Shown here piece by piece: positions 1-8,955 of a stretch of 64,000 nucleotides of DNA. A program made the position numbers and the translations under genes. The stretch covers positions 292,226 through 356,225 of the forward strand of contig CP029803.1 of NCBI GenBank assembly GCA_003226295.1. Direction: 5' to 3'. The stretch comes from Candidatus Moanabacter tarae (GTDB lineage Bacteria; Verrucomicrobiota; Verrucomicrobiia; Opitutales; UBA2987). The notes under the pieces were generated by a model. It saw nothing but the letters and a program-made list of their open reading frames with translations, ran no database searches and had not been told where the DNA came from. How positions within the stretch are numbered: position 1 is the first letter of the stretch; each line of letters starts with the position of its first letter.

Positions 1-1454
1 CCTCCCGCTAGCTTCCCAATTAGTCCCCATCCGCTGATGAATGAGGAAGCAAAAAGTATTACGGTAGATATTATGCTACCAATAAGTACAAATTTATGGG
101 TTCGGTAGGGTGGAGGAAGCTTAAAGTTTAGGTAGAGGGCCCCTGCCATGATTAGGGCGATGGCGATGTTAGTGATGAGGAAGCCTGCCACCTGGGTAAG
201 GATATCGAAAGGAATATTATTCCATACGATGACCATGGTAGTAATGAATGTATAGAGGCAGATGATTTTCTTAAACTTGAGGTAGTCCCATTTACGATTA
301 GGCCAAATGGCCTGAAAGAATTCCTGTCCAACTCGGGCGTAGATCTCGGGAAGGGCCTGAAGGGTTCCCCAAAGGGCGGCGATAATACAAATATAGTAGA
401 TCCAGTTAAGGGAGGGATGAATATTATTCCAAACATCGGCTTGGTGTGTAAGCAAACTCCAGCCCTCGAACCGGGTTTCTAAGGGAAAAAGTACTGCGGC
501 TCCAGAGATCATGAAAGTTCCGGTGACAATAAAGAGAACAATTGCTCCCATTCCGACATCCCAGCGGAGTGGGGCAACAAGTTTTCGAAGTCGACTCACT
601 TGATCAGGATCCTCCGGGAGATAGTCAATAGAGTCGCTGGTGAATGCCTGGAGGCGGATCTTTTCGATCTCCTTATGGCCGGTTAATCCCCAACGACGAA
701 TACCGACCCAGTTGGAGTAGACGATATAGGCGATAACTGAGCCCCCAACATAGCCGAAAGTTGTTGCCATGGTAAGCATAGGGTGGCGGATAGCGTCCAC
801 GGGTGCCCACTCTGGGAAGGTTGGTATGTATCCGAAGCTAATTGTACCAATAAATGCCTTAACAAAATCCGGACGGACTAGAAGCGTGCCCAGAATGGTT
901 CCAGTAATCAGAATACCGCAGATTGTCAGTTGTTGTTTCTCGAGTCTTTCAAATGAGAGTCTAAGACTAAGGCCTAGAGCCAGGGCGATAAATATGGTAG
1001 TGATGATATTTTCCCAGGTGGATTCCTGGATGGAGGTGGAAAGAGTATCACTAAGGAGAAAATGGAATAGATCCCCGCAAGGCTTTGCGATCGGAACCCA
1101 TCCGAGAGGAGCTCCTATCATTTCGAGGATTAAGAGAGTAATGAGTAGCCAGCCCCTAGGGCCTGGTGCACGAACAAGGCGGTGGCCAATGTACTCTCCA
1201 CTGATGGCAGTGTAGCGACCGATCAAATAGGTTACGAATACGCCTTTGACTAGGCAGGCGAGGAGAACAAGCCATAGAAGATCGTAACCAGCCCACGTTC
1301 CGGCTCGTGTAACCACGATGGTTTCCCCCGCTCCAATAGCTACCGATGCTACGATTGCAGCAGGACCAAAAATTGCTAGGAGCCCGATGATTTTTTTGAA
1401 CGACCAAGGCTCATCAAAGACGCTCGGATCTTTTGGAATCTCGATTTTATTCAT
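1..1454 (-). CDS. NRAMP-like transporter, GxGE variant (3' end cut by window)
   Basis: This is a polytopic inner-membrane carrier of the NRAMP (APC-fold) superfamily. The reading frame is open from the ATG at 1454 (MNKIEIPKDPSVF) to the window edge, giving 484 residues without a stop, so the C-terminus is missing. After a short cytosolic head, the first helix runs GPAAIVASVAIGAGE. The spacing matches NRAMP helix 1, but the metal-binding DPGN is replaced by GAGE (residues 41-44). The region that should carry the helix-6 MPHN motif reads FGYVGGSVIAYIVY. At least nine further hydrophobic segments are visible. It is divergent from a distant paralogue at 1763 across a 308-base gap with palindromes. 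The substrate is unknown; the missing ligands argue against assuming Mn/Fe import. Family placement is fairly secure. Confidence 0.8.
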   Translation of the reverse strand, partial: MNKIEIPKDPSVFDEPWSFKKIIGLLAIFGPAAIVASVAIGAGETIVVTRAGTWAGYDLLWLVLLACLVKGVFVTYLIGRYTAISGEYIGHRLVRAPGPRGWLLITLLILEMIGAPLGWVPIAKPCGDLFHFLLSDTLSTSIQESTWENIITTIFIALALGLSLRLSFERLEKQQLTICGILITGTILGTLLVRPDFVKAFIGTISFGYIPTFPEWAPVDAIRHPMLTMATTFGYVGGSVIAYIVYSNWVGIRRWGLTGHKEIEKIRLQAFTSDSIDYLPEDPDQVSRLRKLVAPLRWDVGMGAIVLFIVTGTFMISGAAVLFPLETRFEGWSLLTHQADVWNNIHPSLNWIYYICIIAALWGTLQALPEIYARVGQEFFQAIWPNRKWDYLKFKKIICLYTFITTMVIVWNNIPFDILTQVAGFLITNIAIALIMAGALYLNFKLPPPYRTHKFVLIGSIISTVILFASSFISGWGLIGKLAG

Positions 1455-1538
1455 AGCCGAGTAATGGAGAGGTGTTGGGACCGAGGGATCGTGCAGTCTA
1501 GATGGTGGAAATCTAGATTGATAGGTCGGGATAGTAAT

Positions 1539-1558
1539 TTGATTACTCAAGTAATCAA
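1539..1558. promoter_or_regulatory. Perfect 9-bp inverted repeat, candidate operator
   Basis: Arms TTGATTACT and AGTAATCAA are exact reverse complements separated by CA. The compact two-fold symmetry fits a dimeric helix-turn-helix repressor site. It lies 85 bases from the start of the minus-strand transporter gene and about 200 bases from the plus-strand one. The regulator is not identifiable from the window. Confidence 0.45.
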
Positions 1559-1634
1559 GTCTCTGTTCTTATTTTAAGGATAGTATTATATTGGATGGTT
1601 ATTAGACTTTGTTACTTACATACACAGAATATTC

Positions 1635-1654
1635 AGTGTCCTAATTAAGACACT
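1635..1654. promoter_or_regulatory. Near-perfect 20-bp palindrome, candidate operator
   Basis: AGTGTCCTAA is followed directly by TTAAGACACT; nine of ten positions are symmetric. It sits about 110 bases upstream of the ATG at 1763 and could be an operator for the plus-strand transporter gene. The sequence differs from the dyad at 1539, so it would need a different protein. Confidence 0.4.
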
Positions 1655-1762
1655 TTAATAACGACCCTGATATTTTCCAGGTTTGAGGTTTTGACAGATG
1701 AATCGAAGTATTGAAGATTTTTGAAAGATCCGGGACATTCTTGTCCAAAAAACAACACTACC

Positions 1763-3214
1763 ATGGTTGAAAAATCTGTTCCGCACGAAGTTATCCCGTC
1801 TGATAATCTACCACCAGTTCGCTACCGTGATTTGCCGGAAGCTCCGTCATGGCGAAAACTGGTGGGACCGAGCGTATTGCTCTTAGGTTTGGCTTTGGGT
1901 AGTGGTGAGTTTGTGCTCTGGCCGTTTATCACCTATAAATATGGATTCACTATTTTCTGGGCCTGCATGTTGGGAGTGACAACTCAGTATTTCATTAACA
2001 TGGAAGTTGAGCGTTGGACTTTGGCAACAGGTGAGACCGCTGTGATCGGCTTCTGCCGACTTTGGAAACATTGGGCGTGGATCTTTCTCCTCTGCAATGT
2101 AATACCATGGATGTGGCCAGGTTGGGCATCGGGTGCAGCTACTCTCTTGACCTGGGAAATTGGCGGAGGTGAGGGAGTACGGGTTTTATACTCTATTTTG
2201 AGTTTGATCGTCGTAGGGTTGGCTCTGACTTTAGGACCGGTAGTTTACAATACCGTCGAGAGAATCCAGATGGTTCTGGTTGGCACGGTCATGGTGTTTC
2301 TCTTTGTGCTCTTTTTCCTCCTGGTTGATCTTGTTCATGTGGGAGATATGCTGAGAGGGATAGCCAGCATCGGTACCATTCCGGAAGGAATCAATACGCA
2401 ACTATTGCTAGGTGCGGTTGCGTTTGCCGGGGCTGGAGGGACGATGAACTTGGCGCAGAGTGATTTTTTGAGAGATAAGGGCTATGCCATGGGTGCCTAC
2501 ATTGGGCGTTTAACGAGTCCTTTAACCGGAAAGAAGGAAGTTGTTTCCGATATTGGCTATCATTTTGAACCTACTGAGGAGAATATCAACCGTTGGCGGG
2601 CCTGGTGGAAAGCAGCCAACGCAGAACATTTGATCACCTTCTTTCTCCTTTCCGTGCTTTCTCTTATGTTTCTCTCCCTTATTGCCTATGCAACCACTAG
2701 TGGGGAGCCTGGTTTGGAGCAGGGAATGGGGTTTATTGCTGTTCAAGGAGATTACATTGGTGCGCGATATGGGGGATTCTTTCGACATTTCTTTCACTGG
2801 ATGGGGATCGCTATTCTACTTACCACGGAACTGGGTATTCTCGATGCCGGAGCCCGGATTTCCTCGGACATTATTAAGGTTAACTGGTTGCGAAATAATG
2901 AAAAATGGACAGACGAACGGCTTTATTTTATTCTTCTTTGGGGTCAGATTGGATTAGGCTGTCTGATCATGATCCTAGGGTTGGTGATTGAGGGATTTAA
3001 TCAACCGCTTGTCCTTCTCGTTCTGAGTGCATCTCTAAATGGGGGAGTAATGTTGGTCTATTCGATCCTTCTTTTTTGGATGAATAACCGTGTTCTTCGT
3101 GGGCCGGTTGGAATGGGATTAATGCGTAAAATCGCGATTCTTTGGGCGTGCGGGTTCTTTGGCTTCTTTACCATTATGACGTTGATGGATCAACTGCCGA
3201 AATTGTGGAGGTAA
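1763..3214 (+). CDS. NRAMP-like transporter, GxGE variant
   Basis: This 483-residue polytopic membrane protein is distantly related to the divergent neighbour. I prefer the ATG at 1763 (MVEKSVPHEV) to an in-frame TTG at 1721, because the extra 14 residues look random and neither has a ribosome-binding site. Helix 1 reads GPSVLLLGLALGSGE, with GSGE (residues 46-49) in place of the metal-coordinating DPGN of NRAMP carriers. A helix-6-like segment contains GAGGTMNLAQSDF instead of an MPHN motif. A hydrophilic cytosolic loop with many charged residues follows (KKEVVSDIGYHFEP region). About eleven helices are apparent. Substrate unknown; a cation or a small organic solute is possible. Confidence 0.82.
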   Translation: MVEKSVPHEVIPSDNLPPVRYRDLPEAPSWRKLVGPSVLLLGLALGSGEFVLWPFITYKYGFTIFWACMLGVTTQYFINMEVERWTLATGETAVIGFCRLWKHWAWIFLLCNVIPWMWPGWASGAATLLTWEIGGGEGVRVLYSILSLIVVGLALTLGPVVYNTVERIQMVLVGTVMVFLFVLFFLLVDLVHVGDMLRGIASIGTIPEGINTQLLLGAVAFAGAGGTMNLAQSDFLRDKGYAMGAYIGRLTSPLTGKKEVVSDIGYHFEPTEENINRWRAWWKAANAEHLITFFLLSVLSLMFLSLIAYATTSGEPGLEQGMGFIAVQGDYIGARYGGFFRHFFHWMGIAILLTTELGILDAGARISSDIIKVNWLRNNEKWTDERLYFILLWGQIGLGCLIMILGLVIEGFNQPLVLLVLSASLNGGVMLVYSILLFWMNNRVLRGPVGMGLMRKIAILWACGFFGFFTIMTLMDQLPKLWR

Positions 3215-3302
3215 CAGTAATTGAGGAGGGAAAGGACAACTGGGAGGTAGGATAGGAGAGAGACAGGGTATTCGAATACAATATGAATTGTGATTGCCTC
3301 GA

Positions 3303-4331
3303 TCAGCCAAGCCACACCTCACGGCTGGTTATGGAAGAATGGCTAATAGCCTCAGTGATTTGGATTACTTGTCTTCCGTGGGCGCCAGTTATTGGGGGTT
3401 CAGTTCCATTTTGTACAGCGGACAGAAAGCCTTCAATTTCTCTTTTCAAGGAGTCTTGAGTGGTATCTAGCTCAACAGCAGAATACTTCTCTTCGCGTCC
3501 GATCCAAACTCCGCTTTCTCCATCCTTTCCGTAGGGCATCCTAAATTTAATTTGACCTTTGGTGCAGGTGATATCGCCGCCAAATACAGTTACTCCTGTA
3601 CTGTAAGCTTGTCGGCTGATGGTCGCGATTAAACCATTCTTCCAGCGTAAGAGTGCCATACTCGTATCATCCGCGTTGACTTGAGGAAAGGCCAAATTGC
3701 CCTCTGTTCCTGATACGCTAGTTACTTCAGGGCCAAAAAACCACAGTAGGCGGTCGATCATATGAGTGCCGTCCATGAGGGCCATGCCGCCTCCGGTCTC
3801 TTTACTCAACATCCACCTCGGACGTGATGCCAGGTTAAAGGGTTTATGCCAGTAGTCGATAGCCATGGTAGGCTTCCCGAGTTCACCCGAATCTAGGATT
3901 TCCTTCACTTTCCTAATATGAGGAAGAAAGCGCTGGGTGTGGGCGGGCATAACTGTTACCTTGTGATCCACAGCGGTCTTTAGGATTTCGTCACATTCAC
4001 TTACAGTGCAAGCGAGCGGTTTTTCGATAAGGATATGCTTTCCGGCACTTGCCGCGACGACTGCACAATCCCGGTGTATCCAGTGGGGAAGACAGATTAA
4101 GGCAATATGCACGTCGTCCCTTTGAAGAGCCGTAGAGTAATTCGTGTAACAGGAAACTTCGGGGAAACTCTTAGAAACTTCCTTAAGTCTTTCCTTATTT
4201 GTATCAACGAGTGCCTTGAGAGTAGCATGAGGGGATTCCGATACAATCTCTGCATGCCGTGGTCCAATGCGCCCCAGACCGATTACAGAGACCCCTGGTG
4301 ACTTAGGGAGTTTTGTTTGCTGGCTCATCAT
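3303..4331 (-). CDS. Gfo/Idh/MocA family oxidoreductase
   Basis: This 342-residue NAD(P)-dependent sugar or sugar-derivative dehydrogenase has the classical two-domain layout. The N-terminal Rossmann fold carries GLGRIG (residues 18-23). The conserved EKP (103-105) contacts nicotinamide and substrate. The C-terminal alpha/beta domain contains GGGMALMDGTHMIDRLLWF, holding the usual substrate-side histidine. Tandem ATGs at 4331 and 4328 are both possible starts; a weak AAAGGA lies upstream. It is divergent from the aldo/keto reductase at 4473 and convergent with the transporter gene ending at 3214. The exact substrate cannot be read from sequence; inositol or a hexose derivative would be typical. 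Confidence 0.9.
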   Translation of the reverse strand: MMSQQTKLPKSPGVSVIGLGRIGPRHAEIVSESPHATLKALVDTNKERLKEVSKSFPEVSCYTNYSTALQRDDVHIALICLPHWIHRDCAVVAASAGKHILIEKPLACTVSECDEILKTAVDHKVTVMPAHTQRFLPHIRKVKEILDSGELGKPTMAIDYWHKPFNLASRPRWMLSKETGGGMALMDGTHMIDRLLWFFGPEVTSVSGTEGNLAFPQVNADDTSMALLRWKNGLIATISRQAYSTGVTVFGGDITCTKGQIKFRMPYGKDGESGVWIGREEKYSAVELDTTQDSLKREIEGFLSAVQNGTEPPITGAHGRQVIQITEAISHSSITSREVWLG

Positions 4332-4472
4332 AGTCCTTTTTTCGAATGATTGGGAGAAGATTAGTTTTACGATTTATTAGACCAAGTGGGTCCAGGAATT
4401 TTCTAGAATGCACATGAAATTATTGAGTATTTAGTTAAAGATTCAAACATAACGGGAAAAAAGGAGGTTGAA

Positions 4473-5447
4473 ATGGAATATAGAAGATTACGTGGTACAG
4501 GGTGTAGAGTCTCTCGGCTGTGTTTAGGGACAATGACATTTGGGCAGCAAGCGGATGAGGGAGAGTCAGTCCGCATGATTGAGAGAGCAATTGATGGAGG
4601 GGTTAATTTCATAGATACTGCGGATGGATATGGCAAAGGTAAGAGTGAAGAAATAGTCGGGAAGGCACTTAAAAGAAAACGGGATGGGATTGTTGTTGCG
4701 AGCAAAGTGTGTAATCCGATGGGTCCAGACGAGTATCGAGATGCAGGTTTACATCGGTGGCATGTGATTCAGGGAGTAGAGGCCAGTCTCAAGCGTCTAT
4801 GTGTGGAAACCTTAGATATCTGTTATATGCACAAGCCGGATCGTGAGACACCAATCGAAGAGACTTTGGCTGCTTTCGATCTGTTAGTTCGTCAGGGGAA
4901 AGTGATGTATGTAGGGATGTCGAACTATGCATCTTGGCAGATGATGGAAGCGCGATTAAAAGCGGATCAGTTTCATTGGGCGAAGCCGGTCGTGATGCAG
5001 GTCCCTTACAACTTGATCACTCGTAGTATAGAGGAGGAATGTGTCGAATTTTCTGAATATGAGAAAATGGGGATGTGCGTCTATAATCCGCTGGCTGGAG
5101 GCCTCCTAACAGGGAAACACGATATTACTGTAGGTCCTGCTAGAGGTACGCGATTTGATTATAACGAAGAATACTATAGCCGGTTTTGGCAGAAGGTGAA
5201 TTTCGAAGTGGTGGAGCAGTTGGAAAGAATGGCAGATGATGCTGGCATTTCGTTAGGCGAGCTTTCTTTCAGGTGGCTCACTTCCCAGCCCTTTGTTGAT
5301 TCGATAATTATAGGCGTTTCAAAAATCGAGCACTTGGAAACGAATCTTAAGGCAATTGAGGCACGGAATTTAGGTGAAGGAATGCTTAAGGCCTGTGATG
5401 AATTATGGCAACGGATTCGAGGAGATCATTTCCAATATAATCGGTGA
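4473..5447 (+). CDS. Aldo/keto reductase
   Basis: This 324-residue NADPH-dependent carbonyl reductase has a TIM-barrel fold. The catalytic tetrad is visible as Asp48 and Tyr53 (IDTADGYGKG), Lys78 (ASKV) and His120 (YMHKPD). The start is supported by one of the best ribosome-binding sites in the window, AAGGAGGT ending five bases before the ATG at 4473. The sequence resembles the YajO/voltage-gated-potassium-channel beta-subunit branch that acts on sugars and small aldehydes. It is divergent from the Gfo/Idh/MocA gene, and a shared sugar-oxidation role is plausible but unproven. Confidence 0.9.
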   Translation: MEYRRLRGTGCRVSRLCLGTMTFGQQADEGESVRMIERAIDGGVNFIDTADGYGKGKSEEIVGKALKRKRDGIVVASKVCNPMGPDEYRDAGLHRWHVIQGVEASLKRLCVETLDICYMHKPDRETPIEETLAAFDLLVRQGKVMYVGMSNYASWQMMEARLKADQFHWAKPVVMQVPYNLITRSIEEECVEFSEYEKMGMCVYNPLAGGLLTGKHDITVGPARGTRFDYNEEYYSRFWQKVNFEVVEQLERMADDAGISLGELSFRWLTSQPFVDSIIIGVSKIEHLETNLKAIEARNLGEGMLKACDELWQRIRGDHFQYNR

Positions 5448-5790
5448 GTTCTATGTAGATGATAGTGAGCCGTGTACGCTAAAAATTAAAGAATCGGTCT
5501 CAGTAATGAATCGTAAATAGAAAGAAAATGTCACTACAAATGAATATAAAGCTAAGGAAAATAATTTTGGCTTTTGGTGCGCTCTTGATTTGTTATATTG
5601 AAGAAGACGAAAGGATAATAAATTAGCTCACTGCAATTATTCACGAGGCAGATTTAAAGACATCCAGTATCTTATAAGAAGCAAGCTGCCTGATAATCTG
5701 AGGTTTCTATCTTGGTGGGGATCGTTCGATTTAATGGGATGAGTGATGTTTTCTGCCAAATCCAAATGATAAGCTAAAAAGGTGCCTTCA
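5448..5790. other. Intergenic stretch without recognisable gene
   Basis: These 343 AT-rich bases separate the aldo/keto reductase from the RraA-like gene. The only open frame of note is a 32-codon ORF at 5528-5626 with a hydrophobic middle, which I do not trust as a gene. No clear terminator hairpin with a T-run was seen. Confidence 0.5.
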
Positions 5791-6510
5791 ATGAAAAAAA
5801 CAAATGTCTCTACTCAAACAGTTAACCAATTACTGGAGCCGAGCACCGCAACCATCACAACGGTGCTAAAGAACGCTGGAATTAGGCATAGTGCCATGTA
5901 TGGAGTCACTCCTCTTAGGACGAAGGCTAAAATGGCGGGGCCAGCATTTACACTCCGTTATATCCCGGCGCGAGAAGATCTCGACGATCTTCCGGTGGAT
6001 AATCTAACTAATGCCCAACGAGTTGGTATCGAGAGTATTTCTCCCGGCGATGTCTTTGTAATAGATGCTCGGGGCGATGATCGGGCTGGGGGATTAGGTG
6101 CCATTCTAGCAGCCCGGCTTCAAGTTCTTGGTGCAGCTGGTGTTGTAACGGATGGTGCCTATAGGGATAGTTTAGAAATAGAAAGAAGTGGATTTCCAGC
6201 CTTCGCTCGCTCGATGAATGCCCATGCTAATGTCACAGTACACCATCCAAGCGAAATCGAAGTACCGATTGCTTGTGGGGGCGTAGCGGTTTTCCCGGGA
6301 GATATTATTGTGGGTGATGGAGAAGGGGTAGTGGTGGTTCCCTCGCATTTGGCTGAACGGGTCGCTGAAGAGGCTAAAGAGATGGAAGATCAAGAAGAGT
6401 TTCTAATGGGAAAAATCCGGGCCGGAGCTTCTTTGAATGGCACTTATCCTCCGGGGGAAAAGCTTTTGGAGGAATATGAGGTTTTAAAAAGAAAGGAAAG
6501 TGAGGGGTGA
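5791..6510 (+). CDS. RraA-like protein / 4-hydroxy-4-methyl-2-oxoglutarate aldolase family
   Basis: This soluble protein of about 239 residues belongs to the RraA/HMG-aldolase family, whose enzymes are class II pyruvate aldolases or oxaloacetate decarboxylases and some of whose members bind RNase E. Family features are DRAGGLGAILAARLQVLGAAG, followed by TDGAYRD, whose Arg-Asp pair binds substrate and divalent metal. The C-terminal part VFPGDIIVGDGEGVVVVP is also typical. The ATG at 5791 is chosen over the GTG at 5782 because AAAAAGG lies at a suitable distance. The long C-terminal extension favours the catabolic aldolase branch over the short RraA regulator. Confidence 0.85.
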   Translation: MKKTNVSTQTVNQLLEPSTATITTVLKNAGIRHSAMYGVTPLRTKAKMAGPAFTLRYIPAREDLDDLPVDNLTNAQRVGIESISPGDVFVIDARGDDRAGGLGAILAARLQVLGAAGVVTDGAYRDSLEIERSGFPAFARSMNAHANVTVHHPSEIEVPIACGGVAVFPGDIIVGDGEGVVVVPSHLAERVAEEAKEMEDQEEFLMGKIRAGASLNGTYPPGEKLLEEYEVLKRKESEG

Positions 6511-7037
6511 ATAGGGAACGGTAGGCACTCCTGATTTTGGTCGGTTCACCCGGTCAAAAGGATCACTGAAACTGATTACTTCTAGCCCGGCTGTTAAATA
6601 TAGGCTATGGATAGGTTTGTGGAAGGGATAGATTAGGGGAGGAGTTTCTTGGTTGCCGATGGTTAATTCCCTTTAGGATCCCTTGTCGATATCGAAGGGT
6701 TTTTCGCTTGGGGGGTATCTTGATGATTCCTTCTATAGAGGCATAATAGAGGGAGTATGCTTTGGGGAAAATAAAGGTGGGTTACAGGATTTGATGGCCT
6801 TTTTAAAGAACACTTCTCAGAATTTTTTGATCGAATTCAGACGAAGGTAACAATTCAAGGTGACCTTGCACAGTGAATCCAATAAAGAGGAGACCAGGAG
6901 GATTTGAACCAAATGGGACAACCAAGACACCCCTTCGACTTCACGATCATCGGGTAGGGTGAGACTGACTGCCCTTAACTCATCGTCTGCCGTGAGGGCG
7001 CGAGACGCTTTGGAGTTGGAGTGTGTCTGTCTAACAG
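6511..7037. other. 527-base intergenic region
   Basis: This gap lies between the convergent RraA-like and PII genes. No ORF with coding character was found. A stretch near 6890-6960, read on the minus strand, contains a T-arm-like GGTTCAAATCC, but the arms needed for a tRNA do not pair. No terminator with a clear T-tract was seen for either gene. Confidence 0.5.
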
Positions 7038-7385
<348 letters not shown>

Positions 7386-7457
7386 TTATGTATTTAAGGG
7401 ATTTCGCGCAAGCATAAGAAACGGGTTTTGTTTAGCCTTTAGTCAGGAGGTGAGTGC

Positions 7458-8837
7458 TCAATGAGTGTATCCTGATTCCCCGTGTGTACTGAGATCGAGA
7501 CCGGTTTCTTCATCCTCCTCGCTTACCCTCAGACCGACGATTTTTCCGACTATGAAAAGGGCGACAATAGAGACGACACCACTCCAGATGATGGTGACAA
7601 TGACGCTCTTAATTTGGATCCAGGTCTGAGTCCCGATTTTAAAACTTTCCGCTCCCCCATCGGCGATAAATAGACAACCAGTGAGGATAGCACCAACGAT
7701 CCCTCCGATACCGTGGACCCCAAATACATCGAGGCTGTCATCGTAACCGAGCATACGTTTCAGGGAGGTGGCGGCAAAATAACAGCAGAAACCGGACGCA
7801 AAACCGATTACTAATGCACCGACTGGACCAACTGAACCAGAAGCGGGCGTAATCGCTACCAGTCCGGCGACGGCTCCGGTTGCCATCCCAACTGCAGTCG
7901 GAGCTTTATTTTTGATCCATTCAACTATCATCCAGGTAATGGCGGCTGTCGCGGTAGCGACTTGTGTGATAAGTAGGGCCATGCCGGCTGTGCCATCAGC
8001 CGCTAGCTCGCTACCAGCATTGAAGCCAAACCAACCAACCCAGAGCATAGAGGCCCCGATAACAGTGAGAGGTACGCTGTGTGGAGTAAGCGGTTCGACT
8101 CCGAATCCCCTACGTTTCCCAACCATAATACAGGCTATCAGGCCTGCTATTCCAGCGTTGATATGAACAACAGTGCCACCGGCAAAGTCGATCACTCCCC
8201 ATTCGGCAAAGAGGGCCCCATCACCAGCCCAGGCCATGTGACAGACAGGCAAATAGGAAAAGGTGAACCAGATGATGCAAAAAAGCAGCATTGCAGTGAA
8301 TTTCATTCGCTCAGCAAAGGCGCCAACAATCAGTGCCGGTGTTATGATTGCGAACGTCATTTGGAATGTGATAAAAACGCTTTCCGGTATGGTTCCGGAA
8401 ACGTTTTCAACTCCAACGCCAGATAGGAAAGCTGTGCCGAGTCCACCGAAAAATGAATGCAGATTGATCGTACCCGCTTCCATTCCTGACGAATTGAAGG
8501 CTACGCTATAGCCATAAATGACCCAAAGAATGGTCATAACGCCGGCCATGGCAAAACACTGCATGAGGACAGAAAGTACGTTTTTAGTACGGACTAGCCC
8601 CCCGTAGAAAAGTGCTAGACCTGGGATTGTCATGAAGAGAACAAGGACGGTTGCTACAATCATCCATGCGGTATCTCCAGAGTTTACGGCAGCGGGTGCT
8701 GCTTCAGCGGCTGCCGCTGCAAGGTGATCCTCCCCTTGAGCCGTGAGCCCTGAAGCAACAAAGAGGATAGGACTAAAGAGAAACAAGGCGAGGGCTTTGA
8801 GTCCTCTTGGGTAAGCTATTGTGTCAGAAGTATTCAT
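7458..8837 (-). CDS. amt: Ammonium transporter Amt
   Basis: This ammonium channel has about 459 residues from the ATG at 8837. An upstream GTG-type extension to 8930 lacks signal-peptide logic, whereas the chosen start gives MNTSDTIAYPRG followed by a hydrophobic leader and an Ala-rich linker, as in AmtB precursors with a cleaved signal peptide. Eleven membrane helices follow. Diagnostic segments are FYGGLVRTKNVLSVLMQ, CHMAWAGDG with the first pore histidine, and FGVHGIGGIVGAILTG with the second. The short C-terminal tail (GLRVSEEDEETGLDLSTH) is the region that contacts PII. Expression is probably nitrogen-controlled, given the -24/-12 element at 8894-8910. Confidence 0.96.
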   Translation of the reverse strand: MNTSDTIAYPRGLKALALFLFSPILFVASGLTAQGEDHLAAAAAEAAPAAVNSGDTAWMIVATVLVLFMTIPGLALFYGGLVRTKNVLSVLMQCFAMAGVMTILWVIYGYSVAFNSSGMEAGTINLHSFFGGLGTAFLSGVGVENVSGTIPESVFITFQMTFAIITPALIVGAFAERMKFTAMLLFCIIWFTFSYLPVCHMAWAGDGALFAEWGVIDFAGGTVVHINAGIAGLIACIMVGKRRGFGVEPLTPHSVPLTVIGASMLWVGWFGFNAGSELAADGTAGMALLITQVATATAAITWMIVEWIKNKAPTAVGMATGAVAGLVAITPASGSVGPVGALVIGFASGFCCYFAATSLKRMLGYDDSLDVFGVHGIGGIVGAILTGCLFIADGGAESFKIGTQTWIQIKSVIVTIIWSGVVSIVALFIVGKIVGLRVSEEDEETGLDLSTHGESGYTH

Positions 8838-8893
8838 TAAGAGGTCCGAATTCGTGTTTCGAGTCGAATGGTGAAAATCAGTCTCAGTTATTA

Positions 8894-8910
8894 AGCATAG
8901 ACCATGCCAA
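8894..8910 (-). promoter_or_regulatory. Sigma-54 type -24/-12 promoter for amt-PII
   Basis: Read on the minus strand the site is TTGGCATGGTCTATGCT. It has the invariant GG and GC separated by exactly ten bases and matches the TTGGCACG-N4-TTGC consensus except at two positions. A transcript starting about 12 bases downstream would have a leader of roughly 47 bases before the amt ATG at 8837. Sigma-54 control of amt/glnK is well known in other bacteria. Confidence 0.65.
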
Positions 8911-8921
8911 GCCAATATTCT

Positions 8922-8955
8922 TGGACCCAATGGTCAAAAATGACCATTGGGTCCA
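8922..8955. promoter_or_regulatory. Perfect 15-bp inverted repeat upstream of the amt promoter
   Basis: Arms TGGACCCAATGGTCA and TGACCATTGGGTCCA are exact reverse complements around AAAA. No T-run follows on either strand, so it is not a standard terminator. It lies 12 bases upstream of the -24 element and fits a binding site for a dimeric activator or repressor, although its sequence differs from the enterobacterial NtrC box. It also faces proS, 161 bases away. Confidence 0.5.

Larger units (their letters stand above)
1455..1762. promoter_or_regulatory. Divergent promoter region between two NRAMP-like genes
   Basis: This AT-rich 308-base gap must hold the promoters of both divergent transporter genes. 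It contains three dyads: TCTAGAT/ATCTAGA arms at 1497-1503 and 1511-1517, a perfect 9+9 palindrome at 1539-1558, and a near-perfect 10+10 palindrome at 1635-1654. I see no convincing Shine-Dalgarno before either start. Confidence 0.5.

Noticed and set aside
769-1215. 148-residue plus-strand ORF opposite the first transporter
   Set aside because: It is antisense to a clear minus-strand membrane protein that is simply cut by the window edge.
5528-5626. Small 32-residue ORF with hydrophobic core
   Set aside because: Short, in AT-rich DNA, no convincing ribosome-binding site and no recognisable family.
6890-6965. Possible tRNA on the minus strand with T-arm-like GGTTCAAATCC
   Set aside because: The T-stem pairs poorly, and no acceptor or anticodon arm could be built in the expected positions.
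7458-8930. Longer Amt start at 8930
   Set aside because: The extra 31 residues would precede the signal peptide and span the sigma-54 promoter; the ATG at 8837 is better.
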